Source: JANQJA01 sp040880285 (GTDB lineage Bacteria; Pseudomonadota; Gammaproteobacteria; Pseudomonadales; Azotimanducaceae). From it: 64,000 nucleotides of DNA. This document shows positions 8,825-17,324 of the stretch, piece by piece. The notes below the pieces were generated by a model. It saw only the letters and a program-made list of their open reading frames with translations, did not search any database and was not told the DNA's origin. The translations under genes and the position numbers were made by a program. Location: contig JBBDIT010000041.1 of assembly GCA_040880285.1 (NCBI GenBank), positions 1-64,000 on the forward strand, read 5' to 3'. The first letter of the stretch is position 1, and each line of letters opens with the position of its first letter.

Positions 8825-9499
8825 TCAGGAATTGGCTCGTGATTGATCGCTGATCCGCGCTTTGAGCGCCTGCAACTGCGCGTCGATTTGTTCATTGTTC
8901 TCAAGTTCCGAGATTTCGTCTGCCAGCGTACGGTTTGTCAGCTCGTAAGACTCAATTTCACCTTCCATTTCGTCAAGATGGCGCTCGTATTGCTCAAACC
9001 TGTCGAACGCCTGATCGCAGGATACATCATGGATTTGCCGCTTAACTTTGATTCGTGATCGGGCGGTCTTGCCGCGCATGATTAATGCTTTCTGGCGAGT
9101 GCGGGCATTGCGCAGTTTTTCTTCCAGCTGTGCGGAATCATGCTTCAGTTTGGCGATTGCGCTGTCGATGGTTTCCAGATCGGCCGCAAGCAATGAGACC
9201 GCCTCATCATGTCTGCTCTTTTCGTGCAGAGCGGCTCTGGCAAGGTCATCCCGGCCTTTGTTGATTGCGAGCTCTGCCTTTTCCTCCCAGGCCCCTGATT
9301 CCCTTTTCAGCCACTCGATCCTGGCGGTAAGGTGCTTGCGGTCGGCGATATAACGTGCGGATGCTGATCGCACCTCGACCAGCGTCTCTTCCATTTCCTG
9401 GGTGATCATCCTGACCATCTTCTCCGGGTCTTCTGCTTGCTCCAGGATGGCGTTGACGTTGGAATTGATAATGTCTGATAGTCTACTAAATACGCTCAT
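8825..9499 (-). CDS. pspA: Phage shock protein A (PspA/IM30 family)
   Basis: The 224-residue protein is almost entirely predicted coiled coil and begins with the family signature SVFSRLSDIINSNVNAIL-like amphipathic helix followed by DPEKMVRMITQEMEE. PspA binds stressed inner membranes through its N-terminal helix, assembles into ESCRT-III-like scaffolds and, in enterobacteria, inhibits PspF. The order on the minus strand is small membrane protein, pspA, pspB. There is a gap of about 165 bases between pspA and pspB. Confidence 0.93.
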   Translation of the reverse strand: MSVFSRLSDIINSNVNAILEQAEDPEKMVRMITQEMEETLVEVRSASARYIADRKHLTARIEWLKRESGAWEEKAELAINKGRDDLARAALHEKSRHDEAVSLLAADLETIDSAIAKLKHDSAQLEEKLRNARTRQKALIMRGKTARSRIKVKRQIHDVSCDQAFDRFEQYERHLDEMEGEIESYELTNRTLADEISELENNEQIDAQLQALKARISDQSRANS

Positions 9500-9529
9500 A
9501 GTCGTGCTCCCGAATAGCGTTATCTGGCT

Positions 9530-9736
9530 TTAGAAAAAATTGTGAAAGAGTTCACCCGCCAACGTGTCACCGGCAATTGGCGTGACTTGCAATTGCGACC
9601 GGGCGATAGCGGGTTCTCCTGAACTGTTGGTGGCAACGTGTGCCTCTGCAAACAAGCCGAAGCCCACCATCACTATCGTCAACAATGTGACGGTAATCCA
9701 GTTACTGCGTTTAAAGGTGCCGATTTCGTATTTCAT
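9530..9736 (-). CDS. Small membrane or exported hypothetical protein upstream of pspA
   Basis: A 68-residue frame has a hydrophobic segment (about residues 14-31, ITVTLLTIVMVGFGLFAEA) that could be a signal peptide or an anchor, followed by a short polar tail. It ends 30 bases before pspA on the same strand, so it is probably the first gene of the psp unit. I recognise no family. A candidate sigma-54 site lies about 57 bases upstream of its ATG. Confidence 0.5.
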   Translation of the reverse strand: MKYEIGTFKRSNWITVTLLTIVMVGFGLFAEAHVATNSSGEPAIARSQLQVTPIAGDTLAGELFHNFF

Positions 9737-9792
9737 TTGCCTGGTCTCTCTTGGTTCGGTTGTGTCGCTTGTTCCTGTCCTGGAGTTCTTGT

Positions 9793-9808
9793 TTCAGGAT
9801 TCATGCCA
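9793..9808 (-). promoter_or_regulatory. Candidate sigma-54 (-24/-12) promoter for the psp genes
   Basis: On the minus strand the sequence TGGCATGAATCCTGAA matches the sigma-54 consensus TGGCAYR-N4-TTGCW well at -24 and only partly at -12 (CTGA instead of TTGC). psp operons are classically sigma-54 dependent, and the location about 57 bases upstream of the first small gene is suitable. The poor -12 element keeps confidence low. Confidence 0.3.
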
Positions 9809-10030
9809 ACCTTGCATGTATTTCTTAAGTGATTGAAAAAAAAGAAAATATGATCATTCTCTAACCGATTCGAATAACCCGGTCGTCAGGTAGATTGCGA
9901 AATTCAATGAGATTTGGTTTTTTTCACCACCACCTGGCCGGGGCGAGAACATGGTTTCGATTGGGTTATACTCGCGTCACATGCCGGGCTGTCCGGGGTA
10001 GATGTTGTAAGAAGTTGAGGAGAGAAGTTG

Positions 10031-11578
10031 ATGAATGGTGCCGAAAGTCTGTTACAGACGTTGATAAATAATGGTGTTGAGGTGTGTTTCACCAATCCCG
10101 GTACTTCTGAAATGCATATGGTCGCAGCAATAGGCAAGACTGAAGGGATGCGACCGATTCTTTCCCTGTTTGAGGGTGTTTGCACCGGGGCAGCCGATGG
10201 TTACGGGCGTATGGCAGGTAAACCGGCTTGCACATTGCTGCACCTGGGCCCCGGATTGTCCAACGGCTCTGCGAATCTTCACAATGCCCGCAAGGCGAAC
10301 TCGCCGGTACTCAATTTGATCGGTGACCATGCGACTTACCACAAGCAGTACGACGCGCCGTTGAATTCAGACATTATTTCGCTGGCCGGGCCTGTTTCCC
10401 ATTGGGTGAGATCAGTCAAGGATGCTGGCAGCCTTCCCGGTGATGCAGCGGATGCGGTCGTGGCTGCTAACGTCAAACCCGGTAGGATTTCTACACTGAT
10501 TGTGCCGGCCGACTGTGCCTGGAATGAATCGGTTGAGCCGGTCACCAAAAAGCCGTTGCAGGGGACGCCAAAGATTTCTGATGAAGCTGTCAAGCGTGCC
10601 GCTGAAATTGTTACGAACGGAAAGCCCGCCATCATTTTAATGGGTAATATGGGTTTGTCGGAAAAATCGATCGAGCTAGCTGACCAGATTGCACAAGCAA
10701 CCGGCGCGCGTATTTTTTGCGATACGTTTACAACAAGATTGCCGAGGGGCGAGGGACGTTGTCAGGTAGAGCGAATGGGATACTTCGCTGAACAAGCGAC
10801 GGAACAGATTAATGGTACCAGCCAGTTCGTCATGGTGGGCACCAGGGCACCGGTTGCTTTTTTCGCCTATCCTGGCAAGGCCAGTGAATTCTATCCGGAA
10901 GGTAGCACACTGCATGTATTGGCCTCTGAGCAAGAAGATGCTGAAGACGCACTGGCCAAGCTGGTAGATGAACTCGACGCCGGCAAGTATTCGCCGAACA
11001 GGATTGCAATGGCGAGGCCCGGCGCCGGTAGCGGTGACCTGACACCAAGGAGCCTGGGTGGCACCTTTGCCGAATACTTGCCAACCGATGCCATTGTTGT
11101 AGATGAAGGGGCTACTGGGGGTGGTGGATGCTATCCCAGTGCGGCCGCGGCCGAGCCACATGACTGGCTATCCCTGACTGGTGGCTCTATTGGATTTGGC
11201 CTGCCGACCGCGATCGGAGCGGCGGTTGCCTGTCCGGATCGCAAAGTGGTGTGTATCCATGGGGATGGCGGTGCCATGTATACCATCCAGGCTCTCTGGA
11301 CCATGGCGCGGGAGGAACTCGATATCTGCATCGTTATCCTGGCGAATCGAAAATACCAGATCCTGCAGATAGAACTTGCCCGCGTGGGCGCGCAGTCAAT
11401 GAATAAAAAAACGCTGGATATGCTGGATATTGGCAATCCGGATCTGGATTTTATCCAGCTTGCCCAGGGGATGGGTGTCAAGGCAGCCAGAGCAACCACT
11501 ACAGACGAATTCAACAAGCTTTATCGGGAAGCGATGGACCAACGGGGTCCTTACCTTATCGAAGCTGTGATTCCTTAA
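10031..11578 (+). CDS. ThDP-dependent enzyme, acetolactate synthase/benzoylformate decarboxylase type
   Basis: The 515-residue protein has the three-domain layout of thiamine-diphosphate decarboxylases/synthases. The N-terminal Pyr domain carries the cofactor-activating Glu in LFEGVCTGAADGYGRM, followed by a central domain, and the C-terminal PP domain has the ThDP/Mg motif GDGGAMYT... ending NRKYQI. It belongs to the group often labelled acetolactate synthase large subunit but has no regulatory partner next to it, so a catabolic 2-oxoacid decarboxylase or carboligase is equally plausible. An in-frame TTG lies one codon upstream; I prefer the ATG behind GAGGAG. Confidence 0.85.
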   Translation: MNGAESLLQTLINNGVEVCFTNPGTSEMHMVAAIGKTEGMRPILSLFEGVCTGAADGYGRMAGKPACTLLHLGPGLSNGSANLHNARKANSPVLNLIGDHATYHKQYDAPLNSDIISLAGPVSHWVRSVKDAGSLPGDAADAVVAANVKPGRISTLIVPADCAWNESVEPVTKKPLQGTPKISDEAVKRAAEIVTNGKPAIILMGNMGLSEKSIELADQIAQATGARIFCDTFTTRLPRGEGRCQVERMGYFAEQATEQINGTSQFVMVGTRAPVAFFAYPGKASEFYPEGSTLHVLASEQEDAEDALAKLVDELDAGKYSPNRIAMARPGAGSGDLTPRSLGGTFAEYLPTDAIVVDEGATGGGGCYPSAAAAEPHDWLSLTGGSIGFGLPTAIGAAVACPDRKVVCIHGDGGAMYTIQALWTMAREELDICIVILANRKYQILQIELARVGAQSMNKKTLDMLDIGNPDLDFIQLAQGMGVKAARATTTDEFNKLYREAMDQRGPYLIEAVIP

Positions 11579-12111
11579 TGTCCGATTTGCCAGCCAATAT
11601 GCCGGCCCATGAGATAGTCATCCATAAAAAAGCCGCCACCGATTGCATCCAGCACAGAGGCAATAATCTGGTAACCATGACGTTTATAGAAAGCGACAGC
11701 GATTGCGTTGTGTTTGTTAACAGATAGTGTCAGGCATGAATAGCCACTATCATGACACTTTGCTTCTGCATCTTGCAGAAGCACTGAGCCGAAACCATGA
11801 CGCTGAAAGGATGAGGCCAGATAGAGTTTATGCAATTTCGCACAGGTGCCATTTGTTGTTCCGGTCTCTTTCGGTGCTGGCCCAAATGCGGCAAACCCGG
11901 CAGGTTCAGCTTCGACCATCAAAATGGTCATGGTAATGCCCTGTACAAGGTCGTTCCGCAATGTGTCGATAGTGTAACCTCGGTCCAGCATATAGTTAAT
12001 CTGTTGGTTGGTAATGATACCGGGATAGTGTTCGAACCAGATCTTTCGCGCGAGATCGCGGATGACTTCGAGGTCTTCCGGTGTGACGGTTTTGATAGAG
12101 TGGATTTTCAT
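11575..12111 (-). CDS. GNAT-family N-acetyltransferase
   Basis: The 178-residue protein has the GNAT acetyl-CoA fold: an N-terminal region typical of the PITNQQINYML group, motif A in KLYLASSFQRHGFGSVLL, and motif B in NKHNAIAVAFYKRHGY. The acceptor is unknown. Its 3' end overlaps the ThDP-enzyme gene tail-to-tail by four bases. Its start codon is the last of three tandem near-copies of a 15-base unit, two of which encode complete four-codon frames directly upstream. Confidence 0.85.
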   Translation of the reverse strand: MKIHSIKTVTPEDLEVIRDLARKIWFEHYPGIITNQQINYMLDRGYTIDTLRNDLVQGITMTILMVEAEPAGFAAFGPAPKETGTTNGTCAKLHKLYLASSFQRHGFGSVLLQDAEAKCHDSGYSCLTLSVNKHNAIAVAFYKRHGYQIIASVLDAIGGGFFMDDYLMGRHIGWQIGH

Positions 12112-12150
12112 CTAGTGGACTTTCATCTAGTGGACTTTGATGTATTGGAA
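12091..12150 (-). repeat. 15-base tandem repeat spanning the GNAT start, creating MKVH-stop minicistrons
   Basis: Two perfect copies of a 15-base unit (12106-12120 and 12121-12135) are flanked by degenerate copies at 12091-12105 and 12136-12150. On the minus strand each perfect copy contributes ATG AAA GTC CAC TAG, that is Met-Lys-Val-His-stop, and each stop is followed directly by the next ATG. The final degenerate copy is ATG AAA ATC CAC TCT..., the true start of the acetyltransferase. This is most simply a repeat expansion over a start codon. Confidence 0.8.
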
Positions 12151-12198
12151 TCTGTTGGTAGTAGAAGGGAGTGTAATGTCTGGGATCAATAAAGCCCA

Positions 12199-13830
12199 AT
12201 GGCGTCGGAACACCGGTCGATGAGTTGTCTGGATACCCGCCAGCGCGGGAATACACTGCGAGAGATTCAGACGCGTGCCTATGACATCGTCATTGTCGGT
12301 GGTGGTATAACGGGTGCTGGCATCTTAAGGGATGCCAGCCTGCGCGGTTTGAACGCTATTTTGATTGAAGGGGATGACTTCTCGTCCGGCACATCCAGTA
12401 AGTCAACCAAACTGATCCATGGTGGTATCCGTTACCTTGCGATGGGGCATATACATGTGGTGCGCGAGGCAGCTCGTGAGCGCAAGCGCGTCCATGACAT
12501 AGCCCCCCACCTTGCGGAACCCAAGTGGTTGACCTTGCCCGCGAGGAACCGACTGGAGTGGCTCAAGTACAAAGTCGGGGTAATGGTGTATGAGCAGTTA
12601 GGTCAGGTTGAAGCCAAAGACCGACACTTCGACGTATCCGGGACTGAACTTGCGGCCCATGAACCACTGTTGGACCGGCAGGGGTTTCCTTATGCGTGTG
12701 TATACAGAGAATATCTCACCGATGATTCGAGGCTGGTGCTCGGTAACATTCGTGCCGGCGTTTCGTCAGGTGGAACGGCAATTAACAAACTTCGAGTCAC
12801 CGGCCTCATTAAGGACCACGGCAATGTAACGGGGGTACGTGCGCGGTGTGCAATGACCGGCGAAGAAATCCTGGTCAAGGCGAAGGTTGTGATCAACGCG
12901 GCTGGTCCATGGGTGGAGGAGGTTTGTGCCTACGATGGTGTTGACTCACCTAAGTCGCTGGTTCTGTCCAAGGGCATCCACATCTGTGTGTCCCGGGAGA
13001 CTATACCCCTGTCACAGATGATCCTGACGGTCACTCAGGACAAACGACCAGTGTTTCTGATTCCGCGGGGTGATGTGGTTTACATTGGGACGACAGATTC
13101 TGTATATCCTGGTGCCAATGCCTGGCCGGAAGTGCTGGCGGAAGAAGCACACTACTTGTATCAACCGGTGGCACACTATCTCGGTATCGTCTTGTCCGAC
13201 GCCGATTGCATCGGTAGTTGGGCCGGGTTGCGTCCATTGATCGCACAGCCGGGAAAATCAACAAAAGAAATTTCCCGCAAGGACGAAATCTGGATTAGCG
13301 ATTCCGGCATGATTACCATTGCCGGTGGTAAGCTGACAGGTTACCGCAAGATGGCTGAAGACACGGTGGATGAAGCTTGTCGATTTCTCGGTTGTTCGCG
13401 TCCGGATCCTACCGATGACATACCCCTGCCTGGTGGGGACTTTGAAGGTCGTGTTGAAGCTGTTGCCCTGGAGTTTACGCGACGATTCCCATTGCCGCAC
13501 AAAACCGCGGCAAGACTCGCGTCGCTCTATGGTGCTGAATGCGTTGATGTCGCAGCAAAGGGCCCGGCACCCATTGGCGAGAGCGACATGATTGAAGGTG
13601 AGGTGATATGGGCCGTCGAGAACGAAGGTGCCAATAGCCTCGAGGATCTCATCTATCGAAGGATGCGTGCCGCTTATTACTCGCCGGGCCAGGTTGGCGC
13701 GATACTGGCGCCTACTGCTGACCTTTTGGCCAACGCACTTGACTGGTCTGCAGATGAGAAGGTGAGGCAAATAGAAAACGCCCGGGCACGCCTTGTAGCT
13801 GACCTTGCCATGATAAAGGCTGCCTCATGA
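12199..13830 (+). CDS. glpD: Aerobic glycerol-3-phosphate dehydrogenase
   Basis: The 543-residue flavoprotein has the GlpD/GlpA FAD-binding signature DIVIVGGGITGAGILRDASLRG near residues 30-50, SSGTSSKSTKLIHGGIRYL, and the C-terminal IAGGKLTGYRKMAEDTVDEAC. It oxidises sn-glycerol 3-phosphate to dihydroxyacetone phosphate at the inner membrane and passes electrons to quinone. The chosen ATG gives a roughly 25-residue N-terminal extension; later in-frame starts are possible because no clear Shine-Dalgarno site is visible. No glpF, glpK or glpR is adjacent. It overlaps the 3' end of the next gene by six bases, tail to tail. Confidence 0.92.
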   Translation: MASEHRSMSCLDTRQRGNTLREIQTRAYDIVIVGGGITGAGILRDASLRGLNAILIEGDDFSSGTSSKSTKLIHGGIRYLAMGHIHVVREAARERKRVHDIAPHLAEPKWLTLPARNRLEWLKYKVGVMVYEQLGQVEAKDRHFDVSGTELAAHEPLLDRQGFPYACVYREYLTDDSRLVLGNIRAGVSSGGTAINKLRVTGLIKDHGNVTGVRARCAMTGEEILVKAKVVINAAGPWVEEVCAYDGVDSPKSLVLSKGIHICVSRETIPLSQMILTVTQDKRPVFLIPRGDVVYIGTTDSVYPGANAWPEVLAEEAHYLYQPVAHYLGIVLSDADCIGSWAGLRPLIAQPGKSTKEISRKDEIWISDSGMITIAGGKLTGYRKMAEDTVDEACRFLGCSRPDPTDDIPLPGGDFEGRVEAVALEFTRRFPLPHKTAARLASLYGAECVDVAAKGPAPIGESDMIEGEVIWAVENEGANSLEDLIYRRMRAAYYSPGQVGAILAPTADLLANALDWSADEKVRQIENARARLVADLAMIKAAS

Positions 13831-15993
13831 TAAATCCTGGCTACTCGCCACAGCGGGAAGAAGCCAATCCACGCCCGGGTTGGCCGTTACAATTCGATAT
13901 TTTCGAAGCAGGTAATTGAGTTGTGGCAGATCGTAGCGCAAGCGATCGAACTCATCCCGCCTGAACTTTAGAAAAGTGCAATCCTCACGGCAGGTCACGG
14001 GACCTATGTCAGTCTCTGAAAATGGGCGCCATCCCAGTTCCGTTGCCGGCGTTAGTTCCTGTTCGTCGTCCACGGCGCGACCGCTTGCAAGAATGTACCA
14101 GGCATCATCTTCAAATCGGCGGGCATCACCAGCTTCCAGGTATTCGATCTTCGCAATGGAACCGAGCCGCTCCAGCGACGTGGAGGATAAATTCTCGAAT
14201 TGTGGGAGTTGTTTGACAATGGGGCGCACGGACCAACGTTCCAGTAAATGTTCCGCATGGCCTTCCGACTCGATGAACGATCTGAAAATTTCTTCTGCAA
14301 AGACGCAGACGGTAACCGGTGACCTCGCAACCACGCTGGCGTTGCGGGTCCCCGTACCGGTTACGATTGCCATCTCGCCAATAACGTCGCCAGCCTGTAG
14401 ATTGGCAACGACATTGAACCTTTTGCCATCATGGCGAACGACATCGCAATATCCTGTCAGGATCAGGTAAACATAGCCTCGTGTCTCGGCATCCTGAACG
14501 ATAATGACATCGTCCTGGTTGTATCGCCTGACATCCTCCTCAGCCAGCAGACTGCGCATCCAGCGATTTGGAAATGGTCTGCCCAGCCAGCTGGTCAAGT
14601 AGTGATTGACCTGGGACGTGTAAAGACTCTGGTCACCATCGATAATTGTATAGCGCTTACCCGAGCTGGCCAGTGAGAAGGTGGTATTAAACTCCTGGGT
14701 AAGTTCCTCAACGTGAACGAAAACGATGCGGTCGGAATTTGACGCCATGGAATCAATGGGATTGCCGTGAATCGCGCCAGCGCCACCATCTGCAACCAAC
14801 ATGCTGAACCGTTCGGTATAGATTCGTTCAAGATTGGACAGGGTTTCGTCTCGCACTATTCCTTCCTGGTTCATTTTCCGGATCGCCCCCATGCTGTGGT
14901 TGTCGCCGACAATGCAAAGCTTGCGGTCCATGCCCTTGTGATGTGATATGAAGGTGGCACCTATGGTCGGAATGCTGTGGACTGTGACGTGAGGCAAAAT
15001 AGTCAGTCCGAAGTAGTTGCGTGGGACCCCGGGCGTGACTTCGATCAGGCGAAAGTGTTCAGCAATAACCTGCGGAAGCCAACCCAGATTGCAGGCCAGC
15101 TTTTCCATGGCCATGTTGAAGATTTCACGCGTGGTGATGACATCGACTCGATGCGGCATCATCACTAGTGGGAACATGGCACAATGATCATCGTGCAGAT
15201 GCGTCAGGAATACCGCAGAGACCTGATTTTTCGCTATGCCTCGAGCGAGCAGGTTCTGGTCAAGGAACGGAACCGCATCGATCAGCAGGTAGTCGCCGTT
15301 ATAACACAGGGCGAGGCCGGTACAAGGCTCATCCGGCGTGAATCCGGACGCGCCACCCAGGACTTCGAGGCCCATCTTGACCAGGCCACCCGGTACATAA
15401 TCCGATTGGACGTGGTAGGTCGGATTTATCTTTTGGTCTTCATTCAAATCAATATCGACGACCCCGGTGGGTCCCGCAATTGTCCAGGTATCGGGACCAG
15501 TATGTGTAATGATGACGTCTTCGACGGTTACTTTTCCTTCCTCGAACGGCATGAGGTTGAAAAAATCTTCAATTGGAATGGGACGTCCCGCCTCATCGGT
15601 CAGGGCCAGGTTCCTTGAAACTGAGAGCCACTCGTTCTTCTGCGCATCATCGGTACCCCAGTTGTCCAGTTCTTCCCGCGTCGGCCCGAGGAGGGTTAGG
15701 CGAAGCAAACGCATGGCATGGCTGATATCAGTTGGTTCCCCGACTATATTGAGTCGCCTGCCGTCCTTGAGGCCATTGCACACAAACAAAAAGAAGTAGA
15801 ATGGGAACTCGAGGTTGTTAATCACCGAGCCGTCCTTCTCTTTGACGTCGGTCAGGACCAGAGTGTCGAATCGATTAATCTTGTTCAGCAGCAAGCCTTT
15901 CAGGACCTCTGGTGGTTGGCCGAATAACAAGACGTGATCCGCTTCGCGAACTATCCTGCTGCCAGTTGCAGGCTTGATTACATCGGGGGTCAT
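13825..15993 (-). CDS. Metallo-beta-lactamase-fold protein fused to cyclic-nucleotide-binding domain(s)
   Basis: The 722-residue protein combines an N-terminal region of about 200 residues with no family I recognise, a metallo-beta-lactamase fold domain (about 205-470) with the metal motif HLHDDH near residues 264-269 and later His/Asp ligand candidates (VGDNHS, FVHVEE), and a cNMP-binding domain (about 490-600) whose phosphate-binding cassette reads GEMAI...TRNASVV near 538-555. A further region to the C-terminus resembles a second, degenerate cNMP-binding barrel. The combination suggests a nucleotide-sensing hydrolase such as a phosphodiesterase, but the substrate is unknown. AAAGAG precedes the ATG. 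Confidence 0.8.
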   Translation of the reverse strand: MTPDVIKPATGSRIVREADHVLLFGQPPEVLKGLLLNKINRFDTLVLTDVKEKDGSVINNLEFPFYFFLFVCNGLKDGRRLNIVGEPTDISHAMRLLRLTLLGPTREELDNWGTDDAQKNEWLSVSRNLALTDEAGRPIPIEDFFNLMPFEEGKVTVEDVIITHTGPDTWTIAGPTGVVDIDLNEDQKINPTYHVQSDYVPGGLVKMGLEVLGGASGFTPDEPCTGLALCYNGDYLLIDAVPFLDQNLLARGIAKNQVSAVFLTHLHDDHCAMFPLVMMPHRVDVITTREIFNMAMEKLACNLGWLPQVIAEHFRLIEVTPGVPRNYFGLTILPHVTVHSIPTIGATFISHHKGMDRKLCIVGDNHSMGAIRKMNQEGIVRDETLSNLERIYTERFSMLVADGGAGAIHGNPIDSMASNSDRIVFVHVEELTQEFNTTFSLASSGKRYTIIDGDQSLYTSQVNHYLTSWLGRPFPNRWMRSLLAEEDVRRYNQDDVIIVQDAETRGYVYLILTGYCDVVRHDGKRFNVVANLQAGDVIGEMAIVTGTGTRNASVVARSPVTVCVFAEEIFRSFIESEGHAEHLLERWSVRPIVKQLPQFENLSSTSLERLGSIAKIEYLEAGDARRFEDDAWYILASGRAVDDEQELTPATELGWRPFSETDIGPVTCREDCTFLKFRRDEFDRLRYDLPQLNYLLRKYRIVTANPGVDWLLPAVASSQDLS

Positions 15994-16135
15994 TCTCTTT
16001 TTTTGTTATTGCCTTACAAGAGTTGGTTTGAGTGTACCACAGGAATCCGTGGAGGCGAGGCGAGGCTTCCCGGTCGACCTGACCGTGGGAAACGCCTACA
16101 ATTCGAGTGATATTGTGATGCGGATACAAATTGAT

Positions 16136-17290
16136 ATGACTCAAACGACGCAATTGGATACGGCCGACAAACAACTGTTTCGGGACAGCGTAAAGAAGTT
16201 TCTGGAGCAAGAGGTCGAGCCCCATTACGATACCTGGGAAAAGGACGAAATCTGGCCAAGGGAACTGTGGACCAGACTGGGTGAAAATGGCTTTTTGTGT
16301 GTTGATATGCCTTCGGTTTACGGAGGCTATGATGTTTCATTCGAGCTCAGCTGTGTCGTCGTTGAAGAGATCTCCAGGGCTGGTTATGGGGCGCTCGCGT
16401 CGGGAGTTTCAGTACATTCCGATATCGTTGCGCCTTATATCCTGCACCTCGGGACAGAAGAACAGAAACAGAAGTGGATCCCAAAGATGGTCACAGGTGA
16501 AGCTGTTGGCGCTATAGGTATGACCGAACCTGCAGCTGGCAGTGACCTTCAGGCAATTAAAACGACCGCCGTAAAAGACGGCGATGACTATGTGATCAAC
16601 GGCCAGAAGACATTTATTACCAACGGCCAACACTGTGACGTCATCGTGCTTGCAACCAAGACGGACCCTGCGCAGGGCGCAAAGGGAATGACACTGTTCA
16701 CTGTCGATGCAGGGTTGCCGGGGTTTGAACGCGGTCGTAATCTCGAAAAGATGGGGCTTCATTCCGGTGACACGTCAGAACTGTTCTTCCAGGATCTGCG
16801 AGTGCCGGCAACCGAAGTCCTTGGCGAAATCGGCAAAGGCTTTGCCGCATTGATGAACGAGCTGCCGAGAGAGCGACTCATTCTTGGTGTAGGCGCGGTT
16901 GCAGCGGCAGAAGGCATGCTCGACTGGACGATTGAATATACGCTTGAGCGCAAGGCTTTCGGCGAGTCCATCGCCAGGTTCCAGAATACCCGTTATGTCC
17001 TTGCTGATATCAAAACCGAGATAGAATTGAATAAAGCCTTTGCTGAAAAGTGTGTAGCCCAGTATGTCGCGCGTGAATTGACCACCGAGGCAGCTTCAAT
17101 CTGTAAACTGGCTGCCAGTGAGATGCAAGGTACTGTTGCAGATCGTTGCGTGCAATTATTTGGTGGCTATGGCTATATGAAGGAGTACAAGATTTCCCGG
17201 GCTTATGTCGACGCCCGGATTCAGCGAATTTACGGCGGGACCAGTGAGATCATGAAGGAGTTGATTTCCCGGGGGCTGGTGGGGCGATAA
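16136..17290 (+). CDS. Acyl-CoA dehydrogenase
   Basis: The 384-residue form starting at this ATG has the standard ACAD length; upstream in-frame codons would add an atypical leader, and an ATG six codons earlier is also possible. Signature motifs are IGMTEPAAGSDLQAIKT, GQKTFITNG, and the C-terminal QLFGGYGYMKEY followed by RIYGGTSEIMKELI, whose Glu is the usual catalytic base. It oxidises acyl-CoA to 2-enoyl-CoA with FAD and electron-transfer flavoprotein. An enoyl-CoA hydratase follows after 34 bases, so the two catalyse consecutive beta-oxidation steps. Confidence 0.92.
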   Translation: MTQTTQLDTADKQLFRDSVKKFLEQEVEPHYDTWEKDEIWPRELWTRLGENGFLCVDMPSVYGGYDVSFELSCVVVEEISRAGYGALASGVSVHSDIVAPYILHLGTEEQKQKWIPKMVTGEAVGAIGMTEPAAGSDLQAIKTTAVKDGDDYVINGQKTFITNGQHCDVIVLATKTDPAQGAKGMTLFTVDAGLPGFERGRNLEKMGLHSGDTSELFFQDLRVPATEVLGEIGKGFAALMNELPRERLILGVGAVAAAEGMLDWTIEYTLERKAFGESIARFQNTRYVLADIKTEIELNKAFAEKCVAQYVARELTTEAASICKLAASEMQGTVADRCVQLFGGYGYMKEYKISRAYVDARIQRIYGGTSEIMKELISRGLVGR

Positions 17291-17292
17291 CC

Positions 17293-17308
17293 GGCCATTT
17301 GAATGGCC
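17293..17308. other. Intercistronic hairpin before the enoyl-CoA hydratase
   Basis: A perfect 6-bp stem GGCCAT / ATGGCC with a TTGA loop lies between the acyl-CoA dehydrogenase stop and the ribosome-binding site TTGGAG of the hydratase, followed by TATTTT. It could be a partial terminator or an mRNA processing or translation-control element. Confidence 0.4.
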
Positions 17309-17324
17309 TATTTTGGAGTATTCT

